This document shows positions 43,362 through 53,370 of a stretch of 64,000 bases of DNA, one piece after another. The notes below the pieces were generated by a model that saw nothing but the letters and a program-made list of their open reading frames with translations, was not told the DNA's origin and did no database searches. Location: the NCBI GenBank assembly GCA_015258265.1, contig JABZIP010000005.1, positions 1 to 64,000 on the forward strand, read 5' to 3'. Numbering within the stretch: the first letter of the stretch is position 1; every line of letters begins with the position of its first letter. This DNA is from Clostridiales bacterium. Lineage in GTDB: Bacteria; Bacillota; Clostridia; Peptostreptococcales; Anaerovoracaceae. The position numbers were made by a program, and so were the translations under genes.

Positions 43362-46300
43362 ATGCTGAACATTTATCTGGTGCGAGAAAACATCGACAAA
43401 AACAAAGTCATATTCGAACAAATCAAAGAAACAAGCGGCAACAAAGTTCTAATCGTTCCCGACCAATACACCCTTGAATCCGAAAAAAACGCTTTCAAGT
43501 ATTTGGGTAAATCTGCCGTTATAGACCTTGAAATTCTCAGTCCTACGCGTTTAGGATACAAAATACTCAAAGAAACGGGAAAACCGAAAGAAATTTTGCT
43601 CGACAAATATGGCAGGCAGATGCTCATTTATAACATAATTAAGCAAAATGTCGATAAACTTACACACTTTACTAAATTGGCAGGTAAATCCGGTTTTATA
43701 GAATTGGTTGACGAACAGATTGGCGAATTTCAACAATATTACATAGATAGTGCAAAATTGGCAGAGCTTATCAAAACCGTTGACGACAAATCGGTTTTAT
43801 ACCAAAAACTTGCGGACCTTTTGACAATATACAGCGAATACGAATCACAAATAGCTAAGAAATACATAGATACTAAGGACATAAACGAAATTTTCATAGA
43901 GCGCGCCGAACAAAGCACCTCAATCGCAGGCACCGATTTTTGGATAAGCGAATATGACTATATGGCTCCTAAAAATTTAGAATTTATAGTGAGGCTCATC
44001 GCAAGAGGAAAATCTGTGAACCTATTTTTGACCGGTGATATTGATAGCACTGCCCGCGACTACGAGCTTTTCGATATTACACGCAAATTCATTTACAAGC
44101 TGCAAAAGTCTTGCGACACGATAGGTCAAAAATGTGTAATTTCGCAAATTTCAGACTCAATTTACGCTGTAACGGATAAATCTCATGCGCTCTCGATAAT
44201 CGAAAAGGAAATTTTCTCATACCCGCCAATACCATATAGCTCCTCCGCAAGCGATATTGTTTTGCACCACACAAAAAACATATATACCGAAGCGGAAACT
44301 GCAGCCGTTTTCGTACGAAATTTACTATCTGAATCAAACTACAAATTAAATGACATAGCCGTTATATGTAACGATATAGACAATATGGGCCCTGTTATAA
44401 AGCGCACATTTGAAGAATATGGCATTAAGTGCTTTCTGGATAAAAATCGTGATGTTCTCCACAATTCGCTTATTTCACTGAATCTGACCTTAATGCAAGC
44501 TGCACAACCTAAACTCACAACCGCCGCCGTTATCAGCTTCCTCAAAAGCGGATTTTCCGACCTATCCCGCGCGGACATCGAAAAACTTGAAAATTACGTT
44601 AGGAAGTACAAAATCAAAGGTAATATGTGGCTAAAGGAATTTTATAAAACTGATTTAAACGCCAAACTCGAACCTGAAATCGCTGAAATAAATGTGCTTC
44701 GAGATATGGCAATTTCACCGCTTATAAAATTTAGAGCCGCGATAAACTCCGTAAAATCGGCAAGGGAAAAAATCGAAATTCTCTATAATTTTTTGAAACT
44801 GGATCTTGGTGTACCGGACAAACTGAAAGCAAATATAAGAGAATACGAAAATATGGGATTGACGGAAATCGCACTGGAAAATTCTCAAATCTGGAATATT
44901 ATCATCAATTTATACGAACAGCTTGCACTAATTCTAAAAGACGAAGAAGTCGAAAATGAGGTAATAGAAGAAATTTTAAAATCCGGATTTGCTTCTATCA
45001 AAATGGGTATGATTCCTTCCACAAGCGATCAGGTACTAATCGGCAATATTCAGCGAAGCAGAATAGGGCAAATTCCCGTGTTGTTAATTCTTGCCGCAAA
45101 CGACGGAATTTTACCCCTGTCGGCAACAAACGAAACTCTTATAAGTAACGACGAGAAAACCCAAATACTGAATGTAACAAATATTGAATTTGGAGAACTT
45201 GCACAAGCTAAAATTGCAGAAGAAAACCTTGCAATTTACCGCATGCTCGCCGCGCCTTTGCACAAGCTCTTCGTGAGTTACGAAGAATCAACGCTTGCAG
45301 GTGATAGCATGAAACCGGCTCAAATATTTTTGCGTCTAGCCGAAATATTTGCAAAGAATAGAATCAAAGGCGATATATACTCAAGTGGCGAAAATTTAAA
45401 TCTTCTCTCTATTCCCACAAAAACAATGCTCCACATAGCTTCAAAGCTGCGTAATGACGACACCCTCACAGACGCTGAAACTGCCGCACTTTTTTGGTGC
45501 ATTAAACACGAAAAAGACGTATACGAAAAACTTGCATCTGCACTGAAATTCGAAGTAAAAGCCGCAAAGTTATCAAAAGATGATGCGCACAAGTTATATC
45601 TCGGTGATAAAATCAATATGCGTCTAAGCCCAAGCAGGCTGGAAAAATATGCAGCCTGCCCATTCGCTTATTTCCTAACATACGGAATAAAAGTAGCAGA
45701 TATCTCCCCTTTTGCGCTTTCGGGCAGACATTTTGGAGATATATATCACAGTGTAGCACAAAAAATTTCAGAAAATTTAAATAGTGATAATATTCCTGTA
45801 TCCAGTCCCGATTCAAGGTGGATGAATATTACGAGCGATGAATTGTCAGCTATAATTGACGAAACAATAGAGTTCGAAACTAAAAATTATCAAAACGGTT
45901 TTTTGTTCGATGAAGCTGACGGTCCCTACAAAATCGAGCGAATAAGAAACGTTTGCTTACAAGTTATTTGTGCCGTAATCGCTCAAATACGTTCGGGACA
46001 AATAGAAAAAATGCTTTGCGAAACAACCTTCGGAAACAGCATTACTGCAACATTCCCTGCTATAAAGATAGATGCAAACATCCCTATAAGTATAGAAGGC
46101 AAAATAGATAGAGTCGATATAATAAACGGCGCATGCGCAAAATATTGCAAAATCGTCGATTACAAATCAGGCTTCACAAAATTTGACAAAGACTCCGTAC
46201 TCGCAGGCTTTCAACTGCAACTGGCTATATACCTTAAAGCCGCTACATCGGGTTCGAAAGCGACAAAACCTGCCGGAATGTTTTATTTTCATTTCTCTGA

Positions 46301-46718
46301 CAAAAGCATATCACTTCAGAGCGGTGCTACAAACGAATTATCCGATGATGATTTACTAAAAGAATACAAACTTGACGGAATCTTCCTAAACTCGGAGGAA
46401 ATCGTAAATTCGCTTGATTCCGATTTCTCAAGATTTTCAAAAGTTGCAAGTATACAAAAGACCAAAGACGGAATAAAGAAAAACGATAAATATATGCTTG
46501 ATGAAATCGAATTTGATGATTTTCTAAGCTCTGTTAACGCTGTAATATCCAAGCTGTGCGAAAGATTGAGCGACGGCAATATCGAGATATACCCCGGCAA
46601 AACGGGAAACGGCGACGCTTGCGAATTTTGTCATTTCAATTCAATATGCAAATTTGACAAAGGTCTGCCAAACTGCACCTACCGTAAGTCGTGGTCATCG
46701 AACCAAACAAAAAAATAG
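43362..46718 (+). CDS. addB: AddB helicase-nuclease subunit, without N-terminal Walker A
   Basis: 1,118 residues. VPDQYTLESEKNAF, the RRS/DGILPL-like motif AANDGILPLSATNE and the C-terminal PDDEXK nuclease motif IVDYKSG (near residue 930) match AddB. The iron-sulfur cysteines are in place: YAACPF near 765 and CEFCHFNSIC near 1087-1096. AddAB resects double-strand breaks. The AddB N-terminus normally begins GRxGSGKT; here the same place reads LVRENIDKNKVIFEQI, with no P-loop. No addA follows: a terminator comes directly after. The partner must be elsewhere or absent. Confidence 0.9.
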   Translation: MLNIYLVRENIDKNKVIFEQIKETSGNKVLIVPDQYTLESEKNAFKYLGKSAVIDLEILSPTRLGYKILKETGKPKEILLDKYGRQMLIYNIIKQNVDKLTHFTKLAGKSGFIELVDEQIGEFQQYYIDSAKLAELIKTVDDKSVLYQKLADLLTIYSEYESQIAKKYIDTKDINEIFIERAEQSTSIAGTDFWISEYDYMAPKNLEFIVRLIARGKSVNLFLTGDIDSTARDYELFDITRKFIYKLQKSCDTIGQKCVISQISDSIYAVTDKSHALSIIEKEIFSYPPIPYSSSASDIVLHHTKNIYTEAETAAVFVRNLLSESNYKLNDIAVICNDIDNMGPVIKRTFEEYGIKCFLDKNRDVLHNSLISLNLTLMQAAQPKLTTAAVISFLKSGFSDLSRADIEKLENYVRKYKIKGNMWLKEFYKTDLNAKLEPEIAEINVLRDMAISPLIKFRAAINSVKSAREKIEILYNFLKLDLGVPDKLKANIREYENMGLTEIALENSQIWNIIINLYEQLALILKDEEVENEVIEEILKSGFASIKMGMIPSTSDQVLIGNIQRSRIGQIPVLLILAANDGILPLSATNETLISNDEKTQILNVTNIEFGELAQAKIAEENLAIYRMLAAPLHKLFVSYEESTLAGDSMKPAQIFLRLAEIFAKNRIKGDIYSSGENLNLLSIPTKTMLHIASKLRNDDTLTDAETAALFWCIKHEKDVYEKLASALKFEVKAAKLSKDDAHKLYLGDKINMRLSPSRLEKYAACPFAYFLTYGIKVADISPFALSGRHFGDIYHSVAQKISENLNSDNIPVSSPDSRWMNITSDELSAIIDETIEFETKNYQNGFLFDEADGPYKIERIRNVCLQVICAVIAQIRSGQIEKMLCETTFGNSITATFPAIKIDANIPISIEGKIDRVDIINGACAKYCKIVDYKSGFTKFDKDSVLAGFQLQLAIYLKAATSGSKATKPAGMFYFHFSDKSISLQSGATNELSDDDLLKEYKLDGIFLNSEEIVNSLDSDFSRFSKVASIQKTKDGIKKNDKYMLDEIEFDDFLSSVNAVISKLCERLSDGNIEIYPGKTGNGDACEFCHFNSICKFDKGLPNCTYRKSWSSNQTKK

Positions 46719-46727
46719 TACAATCTC

Positions 46728-46757
46728 AAAAACGGGATGCAGAGCATTCCGTTTTTT
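46728..46757 (+). terminator. Intrinsic terminator after addB
   Basis: AAAACGGGATGC pairs with GCATTCCGTTTT (G-T pairing within the stem) around AGA and a T run follows, 10 bases past the stop. Confidence 0.85.
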
Positions 46758-46780
46758 ATTTCATATTTCTCAAAATCCTC

Positions 46781-46808
46781 TTGACAAATTCTATTTTAAG
46801 TATATAAT
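46781..46808 (+). promoter_or_regulatory. Consensus promoter of the prepilin peptidase
   Basis: TTGACA (46781-46786), 16-bp spacer, TATAAT (46803-46808); both hexamers are perfect, 45 bases before the ATG. Confidence 0.85.
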
Positions 46809-46853
46809 TACATATATTGTAAAATAAATTCAAACATAATTTAGGAGAATTAA

Positions 46854-47567
46854 ATGCTTAACATACTGATATTTATAATGATGCCGCTTTCAATTTTGAG
46901 TATTTGCGCACAAATGTTTGAAATGCTGCCGTCTAAAATATTCTTGGATTTCGATGAAAACGAGCGACTTTTTGTGAAGCCTTATATAATGAAAAATAGT
47001 AATTACTGTATTGCTTGTCTAGGCTTTTTGCTTGCCTTTTTCGTAGCAATGTCTACACAATTTTGTTGTCCAAGCAGCCACTTCTCGCTGCAAATAGTGC
47101 AAAATATTATAATTTCAATTTTGCTTGGCCATATATTCATATCCGACTTTCTATTTCAAATAATCCCCGACGAACATTTACTGCTACTACTTATAGCAAA
47201 TTTGGGGAATTTTTCTATGGCATCACTTGTAGGCGGATTGCTGGGATTTTTGCCGTTCTTTTCGCTTTCACTTCTATTTTACCTACTGCTCGGCACTTTG
47301 CCTGTCGGCTTTGGAGATATCAAACTTCTGAGCGTGCTGGGCATGCTCGCAGGCCCTACCGCAATTCTTGCGGTGCAAGTACTTGCATGCACGCTCAGCG
47401 GAATATTCTGTGCGGCAATCGTACTGTCAAATAGCTTACGCAAAATGAAAAAAGACAAAGCCGATATAACTTTATACGGCTTTGTCCCCCTTGCTCCATT
47501 TATAATTTTTGCTTTCGGCATAATCGTCGGATTGATGCCGAAAGCATACCTATATAACATTTTTTGA
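46854..47567 (+). CDS. A24 family prepilin peptidase (TadV/PilD-like)
   Basis: 237 residues with six or seven helices. The two catalytic Asp are in FISDFLFQIIPDE and VGFGDIKLL (GxGD motif). There is no N-terminal methylase domain with the four Cys of PilD, so it resembles TadV/CpaA-type enzymes. It would process the Flp pilin and TadE-like proteins at 23.4-26.0 kb, although it lies 17 kb away under its own strong promoter. Its end overlaps rlmB by 18 bases in convergent orientation. Confidence 0.88.
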   Translation: MLNILIFIMMPLSILSICAQMFEMLPSKIFLDFDENERLFVKPYIMKNSNYCIACLGFLLAFFVAMSTQFCCPSSHFSLQIVQNIIISILLGHIFISDFLFQIIPDEHLLLLLIANLGNFSMASLVGGLLGFLPFFSLSLLFYLLLGTLPVGFGDIKLLSVLGMLAGPTAILAVQVLACTLSGIFCAAIVLSNSLRKMKKDKADITLYGFVPLAPFIIFAFGIIVGLMPKAYLYNIF

Positions 47568-48293
47568 ATGTCTTTGCCTTGCGGCTTCGCTCATTATGAT
47601 TGCCGCTGCATTCGAAGCATTAAGCGAATTGATGCTGCCATACATAGGAATCGAAATCACAAAATCGCATTTTTCCTTAATTAAACGCCCTATACCTTTG
47701 CCCTCATTTCCGACAACTATGGCTATATTACCCGATAAATCTTCATCGTAATACGCTTTTGCTCCCATATCGGAAGCATATATCCAGACACCTTTTGCTT
47801 TCAGCTCGTCAATAGTAGCGCTCAAGTTTGCCACGCGCACGCACAGCAGATATTCGGATGCCCCTGCTGCTGTTTTGCACACCACTTCGTTTACTTGTGC
47901 AGCTCGGCGCTTCGGTATGATTATTCCATGTGCGCCGAGCGCGTGCGCGCTTCGCATTATCGCACCCAGATTATGCGGATCTTCGATTTCATCCAAAATC
48001 ACTACAAACAGCGGTTCTTTCTTGCTTCTCGCAAGTTCGAAAACATCATCAAGCTCTGCATACTCAAACTCCGAGGTATATGCTATGACACCTTGATGAT
48101 TTTTACCTTCCGCTTTTTTATCGAGCGCAGCCTTGTCAAGCATAGCAACGGGTATATTTCTATCTCTTGCGATTGCAAAAATCTTTTTCGCAGAACCCTC
48201 CGCACTTTTCAGCATCAAAATCTTTTCAATTTGCTTGCCGGAATTGAGTGCTTCTTCCACAGGCTTCCTTCCAATCAACAAATTTGAAGCCAT
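47550..48293 (-). CDS. rlmB: 23S rRNA 2'-O-methyltransferase RlmB/TrmH family
   Basis: 247 residues. SpoU motifs are complete: DEIEDPHNLGAIMRSAHALG, IVVGNEGKGI and IPMYGSINSLNASNAAAI. It methylates the ribose of a guanosine in 23S rRNA (position 2251 for RlmB). It closes the run cysS-mrnC-thyA-folA-rlmB; cysS-mrnC-rlmB is a familiar Firmicute order, here with two thymidylate genes inside. Confidence 0.92.
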   Translation of the reverse strand: MASNLLIGRKPVEEALNSGKQIEKILMLKSAEGSAKKIFAIARDRNIPVAMLDKAALDKKAEGKNHQGVIAYTSEFEYAELDDVFELARSKKEPLFVVILDEIEDPHNLGAIMRSAHALGAHGIIIPKRRAAQVNEVVCKTAAGASEYLLCVRVANLSATIDELKAKGVWIYASDMGAKAYYDEDLSGNIAIVVGNEGKGIGRLIKEKCDFVISIPMYGSINSLNASNAAAIIMSEAARQRHSKNVI

Positions 48294-48294
48294 A

Positions 48295-48777
48295 CTACCT
48301 CCTAAAATGAGTGAACCTGTAATTCACTCCGTTCTCCGTAATCATTTCACTTTCCCAGACCTTTTTAACTCCGGGAATCTTAGGTATATCCGTAATAAAT
48401 TTATCCGCACCAAAATCAGCATACATAAATGTCAAATAAAAGTCCGTACATTCAGGAATCATATCGTTATATACCTTTGCACCGCCTATTATAAAAACAT
48501 CGTTTGTATCGTACTTCTTTAATTCAGCATCAAGTTCTTCCCTATTTTTACACACTGTATAGCCTTCGGCTTCGGCAAGGCTTTCACTTAACACTATATT
48601 CGTTCTGTTTGGCAGAGGCTTTCCTCCCGGTAATGATTCTAACGTCTTTCGTCCCATTACCACCACCTTTCCCTGAGTTTTCTCTTTGAAATACTTCAAA
48701 TCGTTTGAAAGGTGCGTAAGCAAGCCTCCATTTTTGCCTATTCCACATTTTTCATCGACTGCCACTATTAAATTCAT
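48295..48777 (-). CDS. folA: Dihydrofolate reductase
   Basis: 160 residues. IVAVDEKCGIGKNGGLL, VVVMGRKTLESLPGGKPLPNR and FIIGGAKVYNDMI are the family motifs. It regenerates THF after thymidylate synthesis, and lies directly downstream of thyA. The Trp usually found after GKNG..-(L/P)W is Leu here. Confidence 0.95.
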   Translation of the reverse strand: MNLIVAVDEKCGIGKNGGLLTHLSNDLKYFKEKTQGKVVVMGRKTLESLPGGKPLPNRTNIVLSESLAEAEGYTVCKNREELDAELKKYDTNDVFIIGGAKVYNDMIPECTDFYLTFMYADFGADKFITDIPKIPGVKKVWESEMITENGVNYRFTHFRR

Positions 48778-48789
48778 ACATTCACCTCA

Positions 48790-49620
48790 TTAAATAGCAA
48801 CAGGTATATTCTTTACCTGCGGATTTTTCTCATAGTTTTCAATTATTACATCGTCAACTGTAAAGTCGTAAAAATCCTTTACATCCGGATTTAACTTGAA
48901 TGTTGCCGCCGGATATTGCGGCCTTGTGATAAGTTCCTTTACAATCTCAACATGTCTGTCGTAAATATGCGCATCCGATATTACATGAATAAGCTCGCCC
49001 GCCTCAAAACCGCTAACTTGCGCGAGCATATGCAAAAGTACCGAGTATTGAACCACATTCCAGTTATTTGCAGTCAATATGTCTTGCGACCTCTGATTTA
49101 GTATTCCGTTGAGAGTATTTCCGGTAACATTAAATGTCATACTGTATGCGCACGGCTCCAAATTCATCTCCGTTAAATCCGCAAAATTAAATATATTCGT
49201 GAGTATGCGTCTTGAATACGGAGTGTTTTTCAGCTGCCAAATTACATTGTCCACCTGATCCATCTCTCCTTGGGTAAACTTGTATTTTTTACCAAGCTGA
49301 TATCCGTAAGCCTTGCCTATTGTTCCGTCTGCTCCTGCCCACGAATCCCAAATATGGCTGTTCAAATCGGATATTCGATTCGATTTTTTTTGCCAAATCC
49401 ACAGCATTTCATCCACGCATGAACGAACAGCCGTAGGCCTTAGCGTTAGGAGAGGAAATTCCTCTTTCAAATTGTACCTGTTAACAATTCCGAACATTTT
49501 AATCGTATGCGCTTCCGTTCCGTCTTCCCAACGGGCTCTTACAGTTTGGCCCTCTGACGAATAACCGTTTTCCAATATATTTTTGCACATATTCACAAAT
49601 ATTCCGTCTGCTTTACTCAT
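48790..49620 (-). CDS. thyA: Thymidylate synthase ThyA
   Basis: 276 residues. The catalytic Cys lies in LEPCAYSM, followed by the phosphate-binding LNQRSQDILTANNWN and the C-terminal HVISDAHIYDRH. The residue after the Cys is Ala where many ThyA have His; PCA is also known in other Firmicute enzymes. It converts dUMP to dTMP. The ATG overlaps the mrnC 3' end by 8 bases. ThyA and FolA here form a pair, unlike the ThyX used by many anaerobes. Confidence 0.94.
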   Translation of the reverse strand: MSKADGIFVNMCKNILENGYSSEGQTVRARWEDGTEAHTIKMFGIVNRYNLKEEFPLLTLRPTAVRSCVDEMLWIWQKKSNRISDLNSHIWDSWAGADGTIGKAYGYQLGKKYKFTQGEMDQVDNVIWQLKNTPYSRRILTNIFNFADLTEMNLEPCAYSMTFNVTGNTLNGILNQRSQDILTANNWNVVQYSVLLHMLAQVSGFEAGELIHVISDAHIYDRHVEIVKELITRPQYPAATFKLNPDVKDFYDFTVDDVIIENYEKNPQVKNIPVAI

Positions 49621-50041
49621 GCCTTGTCCTCATTTCTATTTTTTTCGCTTCAAACCCGCTATCAATTATATTTACAGCATCGTCTATTACTTCGGAAAGT
49701 CTTTCGTCTTTCGACAAATACAAATAACCGATATACGCCTCAAACGCCGTAGCAAGTTTATAAACCATAGGATTTAAATTTTGCGGTTTTGATGTTATCT
49801 TGTGATTTCTCGCTCTTTTGACTAAATGTAGCTCAACCTCAGGTAGCTTCTTCATGATCTCTTTGACAGCATATGCTTGAGATTCCGCCTTTACATACCT
49901 TACACTCAACTTGTTTTGCAAATCCATGCTGCGCGTTTTAACATCCAAGAACCGTTCCCTTATGTATAGTTCGTATACCGCATCCCCTATATACGCCAAT
50001 TTAGAAACATCCATCATTCTGATTTTTTCTTGGTTATTCAC
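49613..50041 (-). CDS. mrnC: Mini-ribonuclease III
   Basis: 142 residues. It is an RNase III catalytic domain without an RNA-binding domain: [16 protein letters not shown] with Asp20 and [13 protein letters not shown] with Glu101. Mini-III matures 23S rRNA in Firmicutes. It overlaps cysS by 8 bases, its normal neighbour. Confidence 0.93.
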   Translation of the reverse strand: MNNQEKIRMMDVSKLAYIGDAVYELYIRERFLDVKTRSMDLQNKLSVRYVKAESQAYAVKEIMKKLPEVELHLVKRARNHKITSKPQNLNPMVYKLATAFEAYIGYLYLSKDERLSEVIDDAVNIIDSGFEAKKIEMRTRHE

Positions 50042-51434
50042 GAATTATCTGTACTCCTTGTGGCGTATCTTTCAAAGTTATTCCCTTTTCCTTGAGTAAA
50101 TCACGAATTTCATCGGCTCTTGCAAAATTCTTTTCTTTTCGGGCATTCTGCCTTTCTTCTATAAGATTTTTAATTTCATCCGAAATTTCTTCTTCCTTAG
50201 AATCCGCTTCCAGCAATCCAAGTACATTTGAAAATTTCAAAAGTACCTTCAGTGCCTCCTCTGCAAATGCTGACGAGCAATCATTTCGGATATAAGTGTT
50301 AATTGCTGTAACCATTTCAAATATAGCTGTTATAGCATCTGCCGTATTCAAATCGTCTTCCATCGCAGCGACAAATTCATCCTGATACTTGGAAAGTGAA
50401 TCTAAGAATTCCTTTTCTTGTGCTGTAAGTTCACCTTTTTTTAATCCCGCAAGATACTTGAGGTTATCTCTTAAATTTGTAATTCTCTCCAGTCCCGCCT
50501 TAGCCTGCTCCATAAGCAAATCGCTAAAATTGATTGGATTCCTATAATGTCCCGACAACAAGAAAAATCTGATTACCTCTCCGTCATACTCGTTTAGTAT
50601 ATCTCTCACGGTGAAAAAATTTCCCTTTGATTTTGACATTTTCTCGTTGTTTATCGTAATATAGCCGTTGTGCATCCAATAATTTGCAAAGGTTGCGCCG
50701 TTGCACGCTTCCGACTGAGCTATTTCATTTTCATGATGCGGGAACGATAAGTCCTGTCCTCCTGCATGAATATCAATCGTATCGCCTAAATACTTTTTAG
50801 CCATCGTAGAACACTCAATATGCCAACCCGGTCTGCCCATTCCCCACGGCGACTCCCATGCTATTTCACTATCTTCTTTGCGTGCTTTCCAAAGCGCAAA
50901 ATCCATAGGATCTTTTTTCTTTTCCTCGATGTTGATTCTTGCGCCTGCTTCCAGCTCTTCAATATCTTGATTGGAAAGTTTACCGTACTCATCAAACTTT
51001 CTTGTGCTGTAATACACATCTCCGTCTATCTCGTACGCATATCCCTTATCAATAAGTGTTTTCACAAATGCTATGATATCGTCTATGGTTTGCGTAACCT
51101 TAGGATGCACTGTCGCTTTTTTTACATTTAGTGCCTTGGCATCCTTAAAGTATTCCTCAATATACTTCTCACTTACTTCCCCCGCGGTCAGTCCTTCCTC
51201 TTTTGCCCTATTTATTATTTTGTCATCCACATCGGTGAAATTTTGAACAAACTTAACATTTTTACCCGTGAACTCCAAATACCTCCTAAGTGTATCGAAA
51301 ACCACAAACGGTCTTGCATTACCTATGTGAAAATAATTGTATACGGTCGGTCCGCATACATAAATCTTAATTTCCTTATCATCTATTGGAATAAATTCCT
51401 CTTTTTTACCCGTCATAGTATTATATACTTTCAT
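50034..51434 (-). CDS. cysS: Cysteinyl-tRNA synthetase
   Basis: 466 residues. [17 protein letters not shown] has the zinc Cys and the HIGH motif, and [10 protein letters not shown] the KMSKS loop. The start at 51434 follows GGAGG at proper distance; a frame extension to 51455 has none. No T-box leader was seen in the short upstream gap. Confidence 0.96.
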   Translation of the reverse strand: MKVYNTMTGKKEEFIPIDDKEIKIYVCGPTVYNYFHIGNARPFVVFDTLRRYLEFTGKNVKFVQNFTDVDDKIINRAKEEGLTAGEVSEKYIEEYFKDAKALNVKKATVHPKVTQTIDDIIAFVKTLIDKGYAYEIDGDVYYSTRKFDEYGKLSNQDIEELEAGARINIEEKKKDPMDFALWKARKEDSEIAWESPWGMGRPGWHIECSTMAKKYLGDTIDIHAGGQDLSFPHHENEIAQSEACNGATFANYWMHNGYITINNEKMSKSKGNFFTVRDILNEYDGEVIRFFLLSGHYRNPINFSDLLMEQAKAGLERITNLRDNLKYLAGLKKGELTAQEKEFLDSLSKYQDEFVAAMEDDLNTADAITAIFEMVTAINTYIRNDCSSAFAEEALKVLLKFSNVLGLLEADSKEEEISDEIKNLIEERQNARKEKNFARADEIRDLLKEKGITLKDTPQGVQIIRE

Positions 51435-51470
51435 ATCTGCCTCCAACAAAATCAAATTTATACAAAAATA

Positions 51471-51492
51471 TAGGGCAGGAAAACCCGCCCTT
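51471..51492 (-). terminator. Terminator after the M23/LysM gene
   Basis: On the minus strand AAGGGCGGGTTTTCCTGCCCT forms a GC-rich stem; TATATTTTTG follows, so the T tract is offset by a few bases. Confidence 0.65.
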
Positions 51493-51503
51493 TTCTTTTT
51501 CTT

Positions 51504-52889
51504 TTAGAGATAATTTAATGGATTTTTAGCAACGCCGTTCACCCTTACCTCAAAGTGGCAATGCGCTCCTGTTGTATATCCTGTAAGCCCTACTGTCGCA
51601 ATAGTTTGACCTCTCACAACACGAGTTCCAGGTGTAACAAGAAGCTGGTCGCAATGCGCATACCATGTTTGATATCCGTTTCCGTGGTCTATCTTTACTA
51701 TATTTCCGTAAGCACCTCGTCTGCTCGCATCAACAACAACTCCGTCCGCTGCAGCTCCTATAGGTGTTCCAACAGGATTTCTAAAGTCAACACCCGTATG
51801 TCTTGCGGATCCTCGACTTGTTCCGAAGCCCGACGATATTTCGATATGGCTCATCGGCATAGCGAACATGCCGTTTTTGGCGGTATCTATACTTCCAACC
51901 ACATTGTACGACATAGCCTTAGTACCTTTGAGTGCAACCTGCGCTTGAGGCTCCATTGTAACGGTCTCCGATAAAGTCTCCGCTGCAACCAGTACTCCGT
52001 TAATCTTTGTAATTTTTTTCACAACATCTTTGCTTCCATTTTGACCGGCTTTCGAAACCTTCGTCTGTCCATTGTACAAAGTGTTTGTATTTTCGTAAAC
52101 CGTTTCGTACGGTATACTCTCTGTCGCCGCTATTTGCTGTACGGTTGTAACCTGCATATACGGTTTGTATTCCGTTAGATTTATATTTTGTCCTATCATC
52201 AAACTGTCTTCTGTAAGTCCCGGATTGATAGCCAAAAGTTCATCTACCGTAGTGCTGTTCGCTATTGCGATATCCCAAAGGGTATCGCCTCCAACCACAG
52301 TGTGCACTTTGGTTTCGCCCTTCCCCTTCAATATGTAATTAACCGCATCGACAGGTGTCATAATCCACGCATTTTCACCGTGCTGTTTTTTCGGATTGTA
52401 AACATGCCACTCGAAGGCTTTGTCGAACTCAACTACAGCCGTCGGATCGTCTACCTTGCCGTCCAAATAATAGTATTTGATTCCCTCGTATACAGCTTCT
52501 GCATCTTCTTTACTTGCAACCGCAAGAATTTTCTCTCCGCCTATACTGATAATGTACTGATCCTGATCGAGCGGTGCTTCCATTCCGGCTTTCGCTAATA
52601 AAGATGCCTCCGCATCAGTTCCTGCAAGCTGCGGAACCGGCGCAAACGCAACTGCAAAAGATAAAACAACCGCAACTCCTGCCGCTACAGCCGATTTCTG
52701 TTCAAAACTCGCCGCCTTTACCCCACTTACAATAATATTTTTAATCTTAACAGTATTTTCTTTTATCTTTATAAATTCATTTTCCAGCTTAGTGCGAATT
52801 TCTTGCAATTTGTCTGAATCAATGATGCTCTTCATCTTGTCAATATAATTTTTTTGACTCCGCTCAGTATCGTTTTTACTACCCATCAT
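51504..52889 (-). CDS. Cell-wall M23 peptidase with LysM and G5 domains
   Basis: About 461 residues. A cytoplasmic basic start precedes one membrane helix (AVAAGVAVVLSFAVAFAPV), so it is anchored or released outside. LysM (HTVVGGDTLWDIAIANSTTV) binds wall glycan. A G5 region follows (ETVYENTNTLYNGQTKVSKA to VAAETLSETV). The end is an M23 zinc peptidase with HTGVDFRN and the HCHFE motif, which cuts peptide cross-links. The start at 52889 fits a promoter at 52940-52968; ATG 52886 is equally possible. Confidence 0.93.
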   Translation of the reverse strand: MMGSKNDTERSQKNYIDKMKSIIDSDKLQEIRTKLENEFIKIKENTVKIKNIIVSGVKAASFEQKSAVAAGVAVVLSFAVAFAPVPQLAGTDAEASLLAKAGMEAPLDQDQYIISIGGEKILAVASKEDAEAVYEGIKYYYLDGKVDDPTAVVEFDKAFEWHVYNPKKQHGENAWIMTPVDAVNYILKGKGETKVHTVVGGDTLWDIAIANSTTVDELLAINPGLTEDSLMIGQNINLTEYKPYMQVTTVQQIAATESIPYETVYENTNTLYNGQTKVSKAGQNGSKDVVKKITKINGVLVAAETLSETVTMEPQAQVALKGTKAMSYNVVGSIDTAKNGMFAMPMSHIEISSGFGTSRGSARHTGVDFRNPVGTPIGAAADGVVVDASRRGAYGNIVKIDHGNGYQTWYAHCDQLLVTPGTRVVRGQTIATVGLTGYTTGAHCHFEVRVNGVAKNPLNYL

Positions 52890-52939
52890 GCTCCTTTCAT
52901 TTCTTAATTTATTCTGCACATAATTCAACTAACAGTAAA

Positions 52940-52968
52940 ATATTACAGGATTGTTACAAAAAAGTCAA
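52940..52968 (-). promoter_or_regulatory. Promoter of the M23/LysM gene
   Basis: TTGACT (52963-52968), 17-bp spacer, TAATAT (52940-52945), about 50 bases before the start. Confidence 0.65.
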
Positions 52969-53003
52969 GTGAAATTTATGTGTTTTTGAAAGTACGCTGC
53001 TTT

Positions 53004-53360
53004 TTAATCGCGGTTGCGTTTTGTAATTTCTACGATTTCCGAGAATTTACTCATAATATATCCGTATTTGCTTTTCGTATGCGGAATCATACAATTACTG
53101 CAATCTTTGATACCGTCATCGCTAAATTTAAAATTGCCTCCGCACTTGTCGCCTAATGCATACAGCGGACAATAGCAAAACAAGCAGTTAAACTCCTCCG
53201 GCTTTTTTGTCTTATGACATGGAAAAAATTCACATTCGCTGTGATTAAAAAATGCGTATTTCTTACCTTCCCAATATGGAAATTCCTCTACGCTCTTTGC
53301 TTTTTCCTCTTCAGATGCGTTTGAACTCGTTTCTACATTTTCATTTTCCAAATTTTCCAT
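53004..53360 (-). CDS. Cysteine-rich small domain protein
   Basis: 118 residues. After a 30-residue acidic start, KYAFFNHSECEFFPCHKTK, FNCLFCYCPLYALGDKCGG and GIKDCSNCMIPH give the nine-cysteine pattern of the 'cysteine-rich small domain' family. It probably binds metal or an iron-sulfur cluster; no function is established. The start at 53360 follows AAGGAGGG; a longer frame to 53417 would overlap murI. Confidence 0.88.
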   Translation of the reverse strand: MENLENENVETSSNASEEEKAKSVEEFPYWEGKKYAFFNHSECEFFPCHKTKKPEEFNCLFCYCPLYALGDKCGGNFKFSDDGIKDCSNCMIPHTKSKYGYIMSKFSEIVEITKRNRD

Positions 53361-53370
53361 AACACCCTCC

